Shown here in pieces: positions 1-7,543 of a stretch of DNA of 33,835 nt (the first letter of the stretch is position 1; each line of letters starts with the position of its first letter). The translations under genes were made by a program, and so were the position numbers. The DNA is from Thermincola ferriacetica (GTDB lineage Bacteria > Bacillota > Thermincolia > Thermincolales > Thermincolaceae): contig NZ_LGTE01000030.1 of assembly GCF_001263415.1 (NCBI RefSeq), positions 1 to 33,835 on the forward strand. Direction: 5' to 3'. The notes below the pieces were generated by a model, which had not been told where the DNA came from, made no database searches, and saw only the letters and a program-made list of their open reading frames with translations.

Positions 1-100
1 AACATGCGGGAACCCCCTGCCTGCCTGGCTGCGGTTTTGCGGGCGCAGTCGCTCCTTAACGGTAGCCTGCGAACCCCACCCACCCCTCCTTGTTGCTGGT
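1..100. repeat. Partial copy of dispersed intergenic repeat (copy A)
   Basis: Bases 1-89 closely match bases 28012-28100 in the same orientation, with a few substitutions. The stretch ends in the C-rich core (ACCCCACCCACCCCTCC, about 73-89) that also appears at 6350, 18954 and 28085. The left part is cut by the window edge. It has no reading frame and is probably a fragment of the composite repeat seen whole at 27787-28186. Confidence 0.75.
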
Positions 101-147
101 AGGCGTTGTACGGTGAAACAACCGTCGCTTTAAGGAAAACAGAAGAT

Positions 148-350
148 ACCGCTATGGAGGTAAAACAATAAGTTGCGACTTGGTGGAGGGCCGATAGACA
201 GTGTTAACGACAGTGAAGGCTTGAAATCGCTGAACCCGGCCACGAGTCACGGATGACGATTTGGCCGGGTTCAGCGATTTCAACTGAACGGAGTTTACAC
301 TGTCTCCGCCCGTAACCTCGAAGCAACGGTTGTTTTACCTCCATAGCGGT
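148..350. repeat. 203-bp nested palindrome, MITE-like
   Basis: The outer arms are a perfect 21-bp inverted repeat (148-168 and 330-350). An intermediate 8-bp pair, GACAGTGT/ACACTGTC, lies at 197-204 and 297-304. The inner arms are a perfect 22-bp inverted repeat (221-242 and 262-283) around a 19-nt loop. Arms between these blocks are partly complementary, so the whole unit can fold into one long hairpin. No coding region is inside. This is the layout of a miniature inverted-repeat element or an intergenic structured repeat. No flanking target duplication was recognised. Confidence 0.7.
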
Positions 351-489
351 TAGCGGACTTCCTGGCCAGGTTTTGCAGCACAAAGCTCCCGGGTAGCCGG
401 GCACCCCACCTAACCTGCCGTAAACACAGCCTGCCGCAGCCGCAACCGCAGGAAGGCGTAACCTCGGAGCAACGGTTGTTTTACCTTCC
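312..489. repeat. Direct repeat of a ~30-bp module, plus composite-repeat fragment
   Basis: The module GTAACCTCGAAGCAACGG followed by TTGTTTTACC at 312-340 recurs almost unchanged at 460-488, ending a few bases before the stop codon of the DUF1002 gene. A diverged inverted copy lies near 112-140. Between the two direct copies, bases 363-400 read in reverse complement match 27853-27890 of the composite repeat. Nothing in 1-494 looks like a gene. Confidence 0.6.
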
Positions 490-494
490 CTTTT

Positions 495-1388
495 TTATAA
501 CCCAAACCAAGCCCGTATCTTTTCTATTAACCCGTTCAGAGCATCAAGGATTTGCTGCAGGATTGACTTGACTTCTTTGTTTTGAGCTATCACATCATCC
601 AGTTTTGTCTTCAGGTCCTGCAACTGGGAAGAAATGTCCCGGATATTCAAATCAAGTTTGCTGATTTTTTGCATCAATTGAGTGATCTGGTCAATTTGGG
701 CCGGTGTCAGGTTAATATTTAAGTCACCGGCAACATTGATGATTATTTGCTTTATCTGCTCCGGATCCGTTACTTTATCAGCGATGACCCGCTCCTTTAC
801 CTTTAACATCAATTCAGTTGCTTTTTCCTTGCCGATAGCTTCCCCCAACTCTCCGGTCCTGACCAGTTCTTCGTTGGCAGTCTTCTTGGATTCCTCGTCA
901 AGCTTTTGCCCTGTAGCCGTTTCAAAAGCCTTGAATATTCCGGTAAGGGCAGCAGTTCCTGACACCGGGAAAGGCGCAGCCGCAATTATCCTGGCGTCCT
1001 TGACTTTGGCGGTAACCACGGCATTTTCAAACATATCCGTGGTTACCCAGGTAATATTATGAGTTTGCACTGTCACTCCGCTACCCGCCGGTAATACCTC
1101 TACCATGGCTGAAGATATGGCCCGAGAACCAATTACCTTATTGGGAACCAACCCCTGCAGGTAACGCCGCTCTTCCGCATTGGTTACTTCTATCAGGGGA
1201 ATTGCCGTATCTTGTAAATTAACACCGAATTTCCGGGCCACCAGCGCCTTTTGTTCGCTGTTCAGGTCTGCCCCAAAAGTAATAACCTGCGAAGTATCAG
1301 CATAAGCCACAGCCACAGGCACTAGGAAAAAGCATACAATGATAATGGTTAAAGAAATAGATCTGCGCAGCAAGAAATGAGTAAACAT
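495..1388 (-). CDS. DUF1002 family secreted protein
   Basis: A 297-residue protein of the DUF1002 family (YpuA-like in Bacillus), of unknown function. It begins with a basic stretch and a hydrophobic signal segment ending near AYA, then the typical family region starting at SQVITFGADLN. The C-terminal ~90 residues are heptad-rich and probably coiled coil, ending in an amphipathic tail (EKIRAWFGL). The start was chosen at the ATG at 1388 because AGGAGGTG lies five bases upstream; the frame stays open for 23 more codons but without a ribosome site. It is transcribed alone: a terminator precedes it and repeat DNA follows. Expected to be exported and outside the membrane. Confidence 0.85.
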   Translation of the reverse strand: MFTHFLLRRSISLTIIIVCFFLVPVAVAYADTSQVITFGADLNSEQKALVARKFGVNLQDTAIPLIEVTNAEERRYLQGLVPNKVIGSRAISSAMVEVLPAGSGVTVQTHNITWVTTDMFENAVVTAKVKDARIIAAAPFPVSGTAALTGIFKAFETATGQKLDEESKKTANEELVRTGELGEAIGKEKATELMLKVKERVIADKVTDPEQIKQIIINVAGDLNINLTPAQIDQITQLMQKISKLDLNIRDISSQLQDLKTKLDDVIAQNKEVKSILQQILDALNGLIEKIRAWFGL

Positions 1389-1812
1389 TGACACACCTCC
1401 TAATACTTTGTCCATCCTACATTTATATTTATTTACCAATGCGAAAATGTAATACAAAAAATTATATCCTATTTTTTACTGATAGGAATTATTATAGCAA
1501 CCAGCATCGCAGTTATGCAACCGTCTCATTGGGACGAACTTCCAACAGTGAATGTTTCCGAAAGGCGGCGAAACATGCTGGGCTATTACAATTTACTTTT
1601 ACGATCCGGCGCAAAAAAAAATGGCAGCATGGGGAGTTCCTTTATCCCTATGCTGTCATAGACCGCTGTTATCGCCAAAGGAAATTTTTAATGTACTCAT
1701 TGCAGCCGCCGGCCGAAAAAGGCCTTACATTTTTCAACAGGGTATTCCCAGAATGAAATTCAGAGGCGGACCCTTTTCCATTCGTTCATGGGCTATGAGG
1801 AACGGGCACAAA
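1389..1812. other. Intergenic region, terminator and weak promoter only
   Basis: No convincing gene. It holds the operon terminator at 1613-1655 and a possible minus-strand -10 box (TATAAT, reverse complement of 1461-1466) for the DUF1002 gene, without a clear -35. Short inverted repeats (GGCC-GAAAAA-GGCC near 1710-1724) occur in the trailer of the efflux operon. Open frames on the plus strand have no ribosome site or family resemblance. Confidence 0.5.
1613..1655 (-). terminator. Rho-independent terminator of the efflux operon
   Basis: Read on the minus strand, an 11-bp stem with one mismatch (1625-1635 with 1645-1655) and a 9-nt loop is followed by CCA and a run of at least eight T. It lies about 160 bp after the permease stop codon. 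A second, smaller hairpin (ACGGGC/GCCCGT, 1802-1822) covers the permease stop codon itself. Confidence 0.75.
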
Positions 1813-1813
1813 T

Positions 1814-2995
1814 TTAGCCCGTATACGTCTCGCCTGCCAATGGAGCGCCAATGTTTTTTGATAAGCTGCGTTTAAAGGTAACCACACTTAAGGGATAAAA
1901 TACTACGATTAAGCCTGCCAGGTACAAAATACTGGACCCGATAACCTCCAGACCCACTCCCTTTAAAGCTATATCCCGCAAAGCATTTACAAAATAGGTC
2001 AAGGGCAGAATGCGGGCTAAAATCATGACAGGTAACGGCATAGCCTGTAAAGGCCAGGTAAAACCGGAAACCAAAAATGAAGGTACCGCAATTAACATGG
2101 ACGTTTGGGTAGCTTCCAGCTCGTTTTTGCAGACAATGGATAAAAATACCCCTAATGCCACCAGGGCAGTAACAAATACAGCGCCTAAAAGCAGAGTCAA
2201 TAACACACTGCCTTTAAAAGTCAACCCAAACCCAAAAATCAAAAGAGCCAGAATAAAATTCAAGTTGGCATAATTAATCACTACGTACGGCAAACTTTTC
2301 CCCAAAATATATGCGCCCGTTTCAGCCAGATTCATGTGTGCCAAATGCCTATTGTTTTTTTCCCTGGTTAAAGTTATCGAAGTAAATAATAACAATATTT
2401 GCTGGATAGCCGTACCCAATAAACCAAAAAGGAGGAAATTAGAGTAACTAAAGGTGGGATTATACCATATCCGGGGCCGAAAACTTATGGGCAGTACCGT
2501 TTTTTGAGCTTTTTCCGGCAATACCCCGGAACCCTCAATGGTTTTTATGCTGACCCCGGCAGAAAGAGTCTGGACAACCTCCAGCGCCGAACTGACCACG
2601 GCGTTGGAGATGATCATGTTTGTCCCGTCTATGCATACCAATATTTCAGAGGTATGCTGCTTTTTCACATCCTTCATGAAATCCCTGGGAATGACTATAC
2701 CGGCCCTGGCCTTTCCCGTATCCAGCGCCTCCCTTAATTCTTCCTGACTGGCAACGTTCCCGACAATGTTAAACCTGTCGGTATCACGGAAGCTATCCGT
2801 TACCATCCGGCTTAAAGATGTATTGTCCTGGTCCCAGATGACCGTATCAATATGGTTAACTACATTTTGCCAGTAAAGAAAACCAAACAGCACCAGATAT
2901 AAGATGGGGCCGCCTATAAGAACCAATAAATCGCGTTTTCTGGATAAAAGCCCCGTCCATTCTTCTCCGGCCGCTTCCAACAAAATTCTTAGCAT
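1814..2995 (-). CDS. ABC-2 type transporter permease (YbhR/YhhJ-like)
   Basis: A 393-residue membrane protein with one N-terminal membrane helix (around residues 24-42), a large extracytoplasmic domain (about 45-180) and five to six C-terminal helices. This is the usual build of ABC-2 exporters of the YbhR/YhhJ group. A conserved-looking segment near PSFLVSGFTWPLQAMP (residues ~325-340) fits the family. It is the last gene of an operon with HlyD-like, TolC-like and TetR genes, 11 bp after the HlyD-like stop. No ATP-binding subunit is encoded next to it, although ABC-2 permeases need one, so the ATPase must come from elsewhere. Substrate unknown; drugs or hydrophobic compounds are likely by analogy with E. 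coli YbhFSR. Confidence 0.88.
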   Translation of the reverse strand: MLRILLEAAGEEWTGLLSRKRDLLVLIGGPILYLVLFGFLYWQNVVNHIDTVIWDQDNTSLSRMVTDSFRDTDRFNIVGNVASQEELREALDTGKARAGIVIPRDFMKDVKKQHTSEILVCIDGTNMIISNAVVSSALEVVQTLSAGVSIKTIEGSGVLPEKAQKTVLPISFRPRIWYNPTFSYSNFLLFGLLGTAIQQILLLFTSITLTREKNNRHLAHMNLAETGAYILGKSLPYVVINYANLNFILALLIFGFGLTFKGSVLLTLLLGAVFVTALVALGVFLSIVCKNELEATQTSMLIAVPSFLVSGFTWPLQAMPLPVMILARILPLTYFVNALRDIALKGVGLEVIGSSILYLAGLIVVFYPLSVVTFKRSLSKNIGAPLAGETYTG

Positions 2996-3006
2996 GGCAA
3001 GGCCCC

Positions 3007-4137
3007 CTACCGGCTAAAATTGACCCGGACCGACTGTCCAATTACAGCATCCCGGACCTTAGCCTTAATTACCACTTTTACGCCATAGGCAAGGATATCA
3101 CGGTCATCCCTTTCACCGGTTGCCCTTTTGGCAGCAAAATCAGGTTTCCGGTTAATCCATGCCACTTCTCCCGGATATGTTGTCCCGGTGGGTAATTCCA
3201 CCTCCACTTTCTGGTGCAGGGAAACTTTGTCCAAATCTGTCTCCCTGACCTTTACTTCAACCCACAGGCTATCATCAGAAGTTATGGTGGCAATGGGCAT
3301 ACCGGTAGAAATTAACTCTCCGTTCTCCACATAGATAACCGATACTTCCCCTGCTGCAGGAGCTTTGATTTCGGTGTCTTTTAAATAAGCCTCCACTTCT
3401 TTTAATCCGGCCAGGGCCTGTTCATATTTGGCCTTGGCCGCAGCAACGTTCATTTCCGCAAGGCTGGTCTGCAACAAACCGGCATTGGCCTGTTCCAGAC
3501 TGGCCTTTGCCGATTCCGCCATAGCGGCCGCAGCTTCAATATCCTCTTTTCTGGCCCCTTCCTTGGCCATCTTCAGGGTTTCTTCGGCAACCTTTAACTG
3601 GGTATCTACTTCATCCACCTTCTGCGCAGCCACGGCTCCTTTGGCATAAAGCTTATGCACCCGTTGGGAAGTTTTCAGCCAAAGGTCATAACTCGCCTGA
3701 GCCTGGGCTATTTCCTGAGTCCTGGCCCCGTTGCGGGCTTTCTTAAGCTGAGCAACACTGGCCTGATAGGCACCCATGGCCTTGTTCACGTTTGTCTGGT
3801 TTACCTGCCGCTGTAATTCGACAGCCAGGTTAGCCTGATCCAACTGGCTTTTGGCGGCATCTACCAGGGCCTGGGCCTGAGCTTTTTTGGCCAGCAGTTC
3901 TTCATCAGAAATTTTCGCTATAAGTTGGCCCGCTTTCACCTTTTGCCCATCGGAAACATAAAGCTTCACAATTCTACCAGGTATTTTGGAATTGATATCA
4001 ACTTCCTTGCCTACCAGCGTTCCCGTCACAACCAGGCCGTTTTCGGCATGTACATTACGGTTCAGTATAAAACCGGTCAATGTGCCAATGGTTATTATCA
4101 GAGCTACGCTAATTAACGCTACTCTTTTTTTGTTCAT
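3007..4137 (-). CDS. HlyD-family periplasmic adaptor-like efflux protein
   Basis: A 376-residue membrane-fusion protein. An N-terminal membrane anchor (residues ~5-25) is followed by the first half of the biotinyl-lipoyl domain (NSKIPGRIVKLYVSDGQKVK, then GQLIAKI), a long alpha-helical hairpin of Ala/Gln/Lys-rich heptads (about 70-240), the second lipoyl half (APAAGEVSVIYVENGELIS) and a beta-barrel segment. It would join the permease to an outer component; in E. coli the equivalent is YbhG. It lies 15 bp after the TolC-like gene and 11 bp before the permease, clearly one operon. The ATG at 4137 has GGGGGG nine bases upstream. Confidence 0.9.
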   Translation of the reverse strand: MNKKRVALISVALIITIGTLTGFILNRNVHAENGLVVTGTLVGKEVDINSKIPGRIVKLYVSDGQKVKAGQLIAKISDEELLAKKAQAQALVDAAKSQLDQANLAVELQRQVNQTNVNKAMGAYQASVAQLKKARNGARTQEIAQAQASYDLWLKTSQRVHKLYAKGAVAAQKVDEVDTQLKVAEETLKMAKEGARKEDIEAAAAMAESAKASLEQANAGLLQTSLAEMNVAAAKAKYEQALAGLKEVEAYLKDTEIKAPAAGEVSVIYVENGELISTGMPIATITSDDSLWVEVKVRETDLDKVSLHQKVEVELPTGTTYPGEVAWINRKPDFAAKRATGERDDRDILAYGVKVVIKAKVRDAVIGQSVRVNFSR

Positions 4138-4152
4138 CCCATGTCGCCCCCC

Positions 4153-5580
4153 TTAGAGACCCTCACCAATACTAAACAGGTAATTAGCTTTGGCCAGATT
4201 ATAACTGTAATTGATTTCAATTACCTTCTCTTCAATGTCAAGCAGCTTTTCTTCAGCGGCCAGAACTTCAACAGTGGTACCTGCCAGGTCCTCAGCGTTT
4301 AATGCTTTAAGTATGGGCGAAGGTATGCCGTATCCTTCCCTGTACCGGTATTCTGCAATAGACGCGCTCTCCCTGGCCTTTTCAACGGTACCGGTAACAG
4401 ATTCCTTCATCAGGGATGTGCTGCGCAGGTTTTGGTATGCCTCACGAATTTCCTTCTCCACTGTTGTTTTTTGCCTGTTTAACTCAATTTCTGCCTTGGC
4501 AACCCCGATTTTGGCCTGCTCATAGTCTACCGTGCCAGGCCCCAGATACTTTTGGGCTATTTCGAAACCCAGTTTGGCAACTTCCAGTTCGCCTGCCGCC
4601 TTTTGAATCTCCAGACGTTTTTCCAACCCCTGTTTTAAATCCCGCTCCAAATCCGGCCGTAAAGAGTCCTCTTTCCATTCTGCCAGTTCTAATTTGACAG
4701 TTTGGTCTATTCCTATGGTGGCTTTTAATTCCGTTTCCGCATTTTCCGCCTCCATGCTGGCTTTCTGGTAATCCGCCTTCATCAGTTCTGCCTGAGCCCT
4801 GGCCAGCAGAAAATCATCCTTCGGTCGGAAACCGACTTCATAAGACTGCTGAGCCGCTTCGGCCTGCCTGACAGCTCTTTCATAGGCCAGCTTTTTGACT
4901 TCCTCAATTTTGCGATATTTTATGGCATCAAAATACTGTTTGCTGACCAGTAAAGAAATCTTTTGCCTGACCACCTTTTCCGCCAGTTTAGTTATTTTGA
5001 GACCTGTTTCAGCCTGTTTCTCATAAAGATAGGCTATTTTGGCATTTTCATAATTATCTATTCTGTACGGCTCCGCCTCTTTTAAGGCAGCCTCAATTTC
5101 GGCAATCTGAGCTGTCAGATAGTCGTATGTAGGCTTGTAGGCCGGGTCGTTAGGATCAGGAATCAGAGCCAGTTGCTCCCGCAAGAGTCTGAGCATATCT
5201 TCACCGTATTCGGCTTTATCTTCCGCGTCTTTAATCTTATCGGCATAGTAATGGGCTTTTTCAAAATCCTGTTCCCGCATTAAAACATCCTGACTGATTG
5301 CCTTAATCTCCGGGTGGTTTTCCATCGCCAGGTTTACCGCTTCCTGCAGGGTCAATTTTCGGACTTTACCGGATTTGTTAGCCGTAGTACCATAAGCTCT
5401 GTCATATACGGTATCCTTAACATTTCCCGTTCCGTTCAAGGCAAATCCTGAAAAAGCCGACAAATTATAATTACCGGAATTATTATCCTGTCCGGCCATA
5501 CTGATGCCCGCCGTCAGGCCACACAACAAAATAACCAGTAAAATTATTGCCGTTTTTCTTCTCCTGTTCTGATATGCCAC
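4153..5580 (-). CDS. TolC-like outer-membrane efflux family protein
   Basis: A 475-residue protein with an N-terminal signal sequence (hydrophobic residues ~11-29) followed by two TolC-type repeats. The first starts at RKLTLQEAVNLAMENHPEI (~79-97), a characteristic opening of the family. The remainder is almost entirely long charged helices (coiled coil) with the motif YEVGFRPKDDFLLARAQAEL and a second GY-type turn, YRYREGYGIP. Segments that would form a beta-barrel are hard to see. It sits between tetR (2 bp) and the HlyD-like gene. A TolC-like partner is odd if the host has a single membrane, so it may act as a wall-spanning or surface helical protein. Family assignment is firm; architecture is inferred. 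Confidence 0.82.
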   Translation of the reverse strand: MAYQNRRRKTAIILLVILLCGLTAGISMAGQDNNSGNYNLSAFSGFALNGTGNVKDTVYDRAYGTTANKSGKVRKLTLQEAVNLAMENHPEIKAISQDVLMREQDFEKAHYYADKIKDAEDKAEYGEDMLRLLREQLALIPDPNDPAYKPTYDYLTAQIAEIEAALKEAEPYRIDNYENAKIAYLYEKQAETGLKITKLAEKVVRQKISLLVSKQYFDAIKYRKIEEVKKLAYERAVRQAEAAQQSYEVGFRPKDDFLLARAQAELMKADYQKASMEAENAETELKATIGIDQTVKLELAEWKEDSLRPDLERDLKQGLEKRLEIQKAAGELEVAKLGFEIAQKYLGPGTVDYEQAKIGVAKAEIELNRQKTTVEKEIREAYQNLRSTSLMKESVTGTVEKARESASIAEYRYREGYGIPSPILKALNAEDLAGTTVEVLAAEEKLLDIEEKVIEINYSYNLAKANYLFSIGEGL

Positions 5581-5582
5581 AG

Positions 5583-6203
5583 TTATTCCCTCCTGCTTGC
5601 AATTCCCTGGAAATATATTTTAAGCGCTGATTCTATAATTTTTTCTACGGATAAATTTTTGTCCTCACGGGCTTCCTTGAAGGTTTCCACCGTTACAACA
5701 CTGAAAAATGCACGGGACGCAATAGTAGTATCTATTTCGGGGTCTACGAGGCCTTTTGCTTTAGCTTCATTAATCGTATTTTCCACCAGAACCGTTACCG
5801 ATTTATTTCCCTTTTCTTCATAAAGCCGGCTCCCCACAGCACGCCTCAGCTCATGGGACATTACCCGGATTAAGTCTTCATATTCGTGACAGGTTTGCAA
5901 ATACTGCCTGAATATTTTTTCCAGCTTCGTCAAAGGGTCATCCAGCGGTTTTATCACCCCGCTCAACCGGGCCATCAGTTGTTCATCGGCCTTTCTTATA
6001 ATTGCTGCGAGCAATTGCTCCTTGGTAGGAAAATGAAGATAAATAGTTCCCCTGGCAATCCCCACTTCTGCGGCAACGTCATTGAGGTTGGTGCCATAAA
6101 AACCCTTTTCTGCAAACATGCGCCGGGCAACGTTCAGAATCTGCTCTTCCCGTTCCAAAATCTGCCGCTGCTTGAAGGAAAGTTTTTCAGTATCACCGCG
6201 CAT
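5583..6203 (-). CDS. TetR/AcrR-family transcriptional repressor
   Basis: A 206-residue regulator. Residues ~15-62 hold the TetR helix-turn-helix (ILNVARRMFAEKGFYGTN, then DVAAEVGIARGTIYLHFPTK). The rest is the helical ligand-binding and dimerisation domain. It is the first gene of the efflux operon, 2 bp ahead of the TolC-like gene, so it most likely represses its own operon and is released by an efflux substrate. This gene order resembles E. coli CecR with ybhGFSR. The ATG follows GAGGTG at good spacing. A palindromic candidate operator lies in the leader at 6226-6249. Confidence 0.9.
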   Translation of the reverse strand: MRGDTEKLSFKQRQILEREEQILNVARRMFAEKGFYGTNLNDVAAEVGIARGTIYLHFPTKEQLLAAIIRKADEQLMARLSGVIKPLDDPLTKLEKIFRQYLQTCHEYEDLIRVMSHELRRAVGSRLYEEKGNKSVTVLVENTINEAKAKGLVDPEIDTTIASRAFFSVVTVETFKEAREDKNLSVEKIIESALKIYFQGIASRRE

Positions 6204-6225
6204 ATTTTCACCTCAGTACATTTTT

Positions 6226-6249
6226 ATGACGCACGTGTCACGTTATGAC
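6226..6249. promoter_or_regulatory. Candidate TetR operator
   Basis: On the minus strand the leader reads GTCAT-AACGTGACACGTGC-GTCAT. The inner ACGTG-A-CACGT (6233-6243) is a perfect 11-base palindrome flanked by direct GTCAT repeats. It lies just downstream of the predicted promoter and ahead of tetR, where an autorepressor would bind. This is inferred from symmetry and position. Confidence 0.5.
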
Positions 6250-6258
6250 TTATTTGTT

Positions 6259-6287
6259 ATTTTACCCTCTTGACAATTTGCCGTCAA
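6259..6287 (-). promoter_or_regulatory. Predicted promoter of the efflux operon
   Basis: On the minus strand TTGACG (6282-6287) and TAAAAT (6259-6264) are separated by exactly 17 bp, close to a vegetative sigma-A promoter. Transcription would start near 6252 and run into tetR. Confidence 0.65.
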
Positions 6288-6349
6288 TAGCCAAAGGCGT
6301 ATTTTCAAAAAATTTTTCCCCCAAGAGAAAATAAAATTATTTGACTTAA

Positions 6350-6446
6350 ACCCACCCACCCCTCCATAAAAAAACAGCGGATTAAACCAGAGCCCCGCTC
6401 CGAAAAACATTTAACCTCCCCAAATTTGCCAGAATAACCTTTGTCC
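6350..6446. repeat. Dispersed intergenic repeat, single half (copy B)
   Basis: Starts with the C-rich core CCCACCCACCCCTCC (6351-6365), then a stretch matching the left half of copy C read in reverse and the same half of copy D (28083-28186). Shared landmarks are the ATAAAAA run, GGATTAAA, AGAGCCCCGCT and the end TTTGTC. Only one half of the palindromic unit is present. It lies between the efflux promoter and the hydrogenase terminator. Confidence 0.75.
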
Positions 6447-6457
6447 ATAATCTGAAA

Positions 6458-6480
6458 GCGGGCCGCAAAACACGGCCCGC
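6458..6480 (-). terminator. Terminator of the hydrogenase operon
   Basis: A perfect 8-bp stem, GCGGGCCG / CGGCCCGC, with a 7-nt loop, starting 3 bp after the last hydrogenase-operon gene (minus strand) and followed by TTTCAGATT. Confidence 0.7.
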
Positions 6481-6483
6481 TTC

Positions 6484-6951
6484 CTATTTGTTGATTTTTT
6501 TAATTTCTTTGAAAACCAAATCAATTATCTGCGGCATTTTTGCCTGCAGTTCCGGAGTAAGCTCCATACCCCAGTCAAAAGATTTGGGCTGTACTGCAAT
6601 AATTACCGTATCAGGCAGTTTGCCGATAAGCTTCCCCATTTGCAGCACTTCCAGTAACCCCAATTGATGCACCGAAGTTTCTATATTGCCGGGAAATCCC
6701 GTAACATCGTCAGGCTTAAACCTGAACAAGGTACCGGGTTTTTCTCCGGCATTCACTGCATCCACTACAATCATGTGACTGTAATCCTCAATCAATGGGA
6801 GCAGTTCCAACCCGGCAGTTCCGCCCTCAATAACGTCAACGTTTTCCGGCAAATTCATCTTTTGCAGGGCCTGGATAACATGAATACCCACCCCTTCATC
6901 CTGGAAAAGGATATTGCCCACTCCCAAAACAACGATTTTCTGCAAACCCAT
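6484..6951 (-). CDS. hyaD: [NiFe] hydrogenase maturation protease (HyaD/HybD family)
   Basis: A 155-residue endopeptidase of the HyaD/HybD (M52) family. It removes the C-terminal tail of the large subunit once nickel is in place. The family signature is visible at residues ~8-22 (GVGNILFQDEGVGIHVI), including the acidic residue expected to bind nickel in the DEG turn. A conserved HQLG motif follows near the middle (SVHQLGLLEVL). It is the last gene of the hydrogenase operon, 4 bp after the cytochrome b gene. Its substrate must be the large subunit in the same operon, which still carries a 15-residue extension after the final His. The hypA-F accessory genes are not in this window. Confidence 0.92.
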   Translation of the reverse strand: MGLQKIVVLGVGNILFQDEGVGIHVIQALQKMNLPENVDVIEGGTAGLELLPLIEDYSHMIVVDAVNAGEKPGTLFRFKPDDVTGFPGNIETSVHQLGLLEVLQMGKLIGKLPDTVIIAVQPKSFDWGMELTPELQAKMPQIIDLVFKEIKKINK

Positions 6952-6955
6952 TCAC

Positions 6956-7531
6956 CTATTCTTCGTCAGCAATTCCCAGCATCATCAGCTTCACAGCAGC
7001 AATCGATTCAGTGAAACTGAGATAGAAATGGATACCGGTAAATACAATAAAGAACCACATCATACCATAATGAATTACCCGAACACTGGCTATGCCCCCC
7101 AGGAAATCAACAACGCCGCTTAAGGCCACCGGCCAATAAAGGGCAAAACCGGTAATCCCCTGGAAGATGATGGCAAAAACAACCACAACGTAACTCATTT
7201 TTTGCAACGGGTTGTATTTCCCTGTCTGCACATGGGGGCCTATAAAAAGGTAGTATTTTATCATGGGCCAGATGTTTTTAATGTCCTGTTTAGTAATAAT
7301 AAACTCCCGGCCATCACTATACTTGCCAAAAACGGCATAATATATCCGGGCCCCAAGGTTCAGTAAAATAACGTACATGAACACAAAGTGCAGGAAACGG
7401 GCCAACCACATATATCCGCCGGTAAAAGGGTAGTGGATATAAAAACCGGTTACGGTCAGCATAGCCATACTGATCAGGTTGATCATATGGAAAAACCTGT
7501 GTGGAAACGGATGGTCAGATGCTTTGGCCAT
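6956..7531 (-). CDS. hyaC: Hydrogenase cytochrome b subunit (HyaC family)
   Basis: A 191-residue integral membrane diheme-type cytochrome b that passes electrons from the exported hydrogenase to the quinone pool. Four main hydrophobic segments are visible (about 15-33, 43-60, 107-130 and 150-172). Candidate heme histidines lie in HRFFHMIN near the N terminus, in RFLHF in the second segment, and in VIHYGMMW and GIHFYLSF in the last one. It is shorter than E. coli HyaC (~235 residues) but has the expected helices. It lies between the large subunit (12 bp) and the protease (4 bp). Confidence 0.88.
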   Translation of the reverse strand: MAKASDHPFPHRFFHMINLISMAMLTVTGFYIHYPFTGGYMWLARFLHFVFMYVILLNLGARIYYAVFGKYSDGREFIITKQDIKNIWPMIKYYLFIGPHVQTGKYNPLQKMSYVVVVFAIIFQGITGFALYWPVALSGVVDFLGGIASVRVIHYGMMWFFIVFTGIHFYLSFTESIAAVKLMMLGIADEE

Positions 7532-7543
7532 TGTGCTTCACCC

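Noticed and set aside
1-494. CRISPR array at the left edge
   Set aside because: Repeats are few, of mixed orientation and unevenly spaced, with palindromic arms rather than regular repeat-spacer units, and no cas genes are present.
1552-1875. Plus-strand open frame between the DUF1002 and permease genes
   Set aside because: It runs through the minus-strand terminator, has no ribosome site and shows no family pattern.
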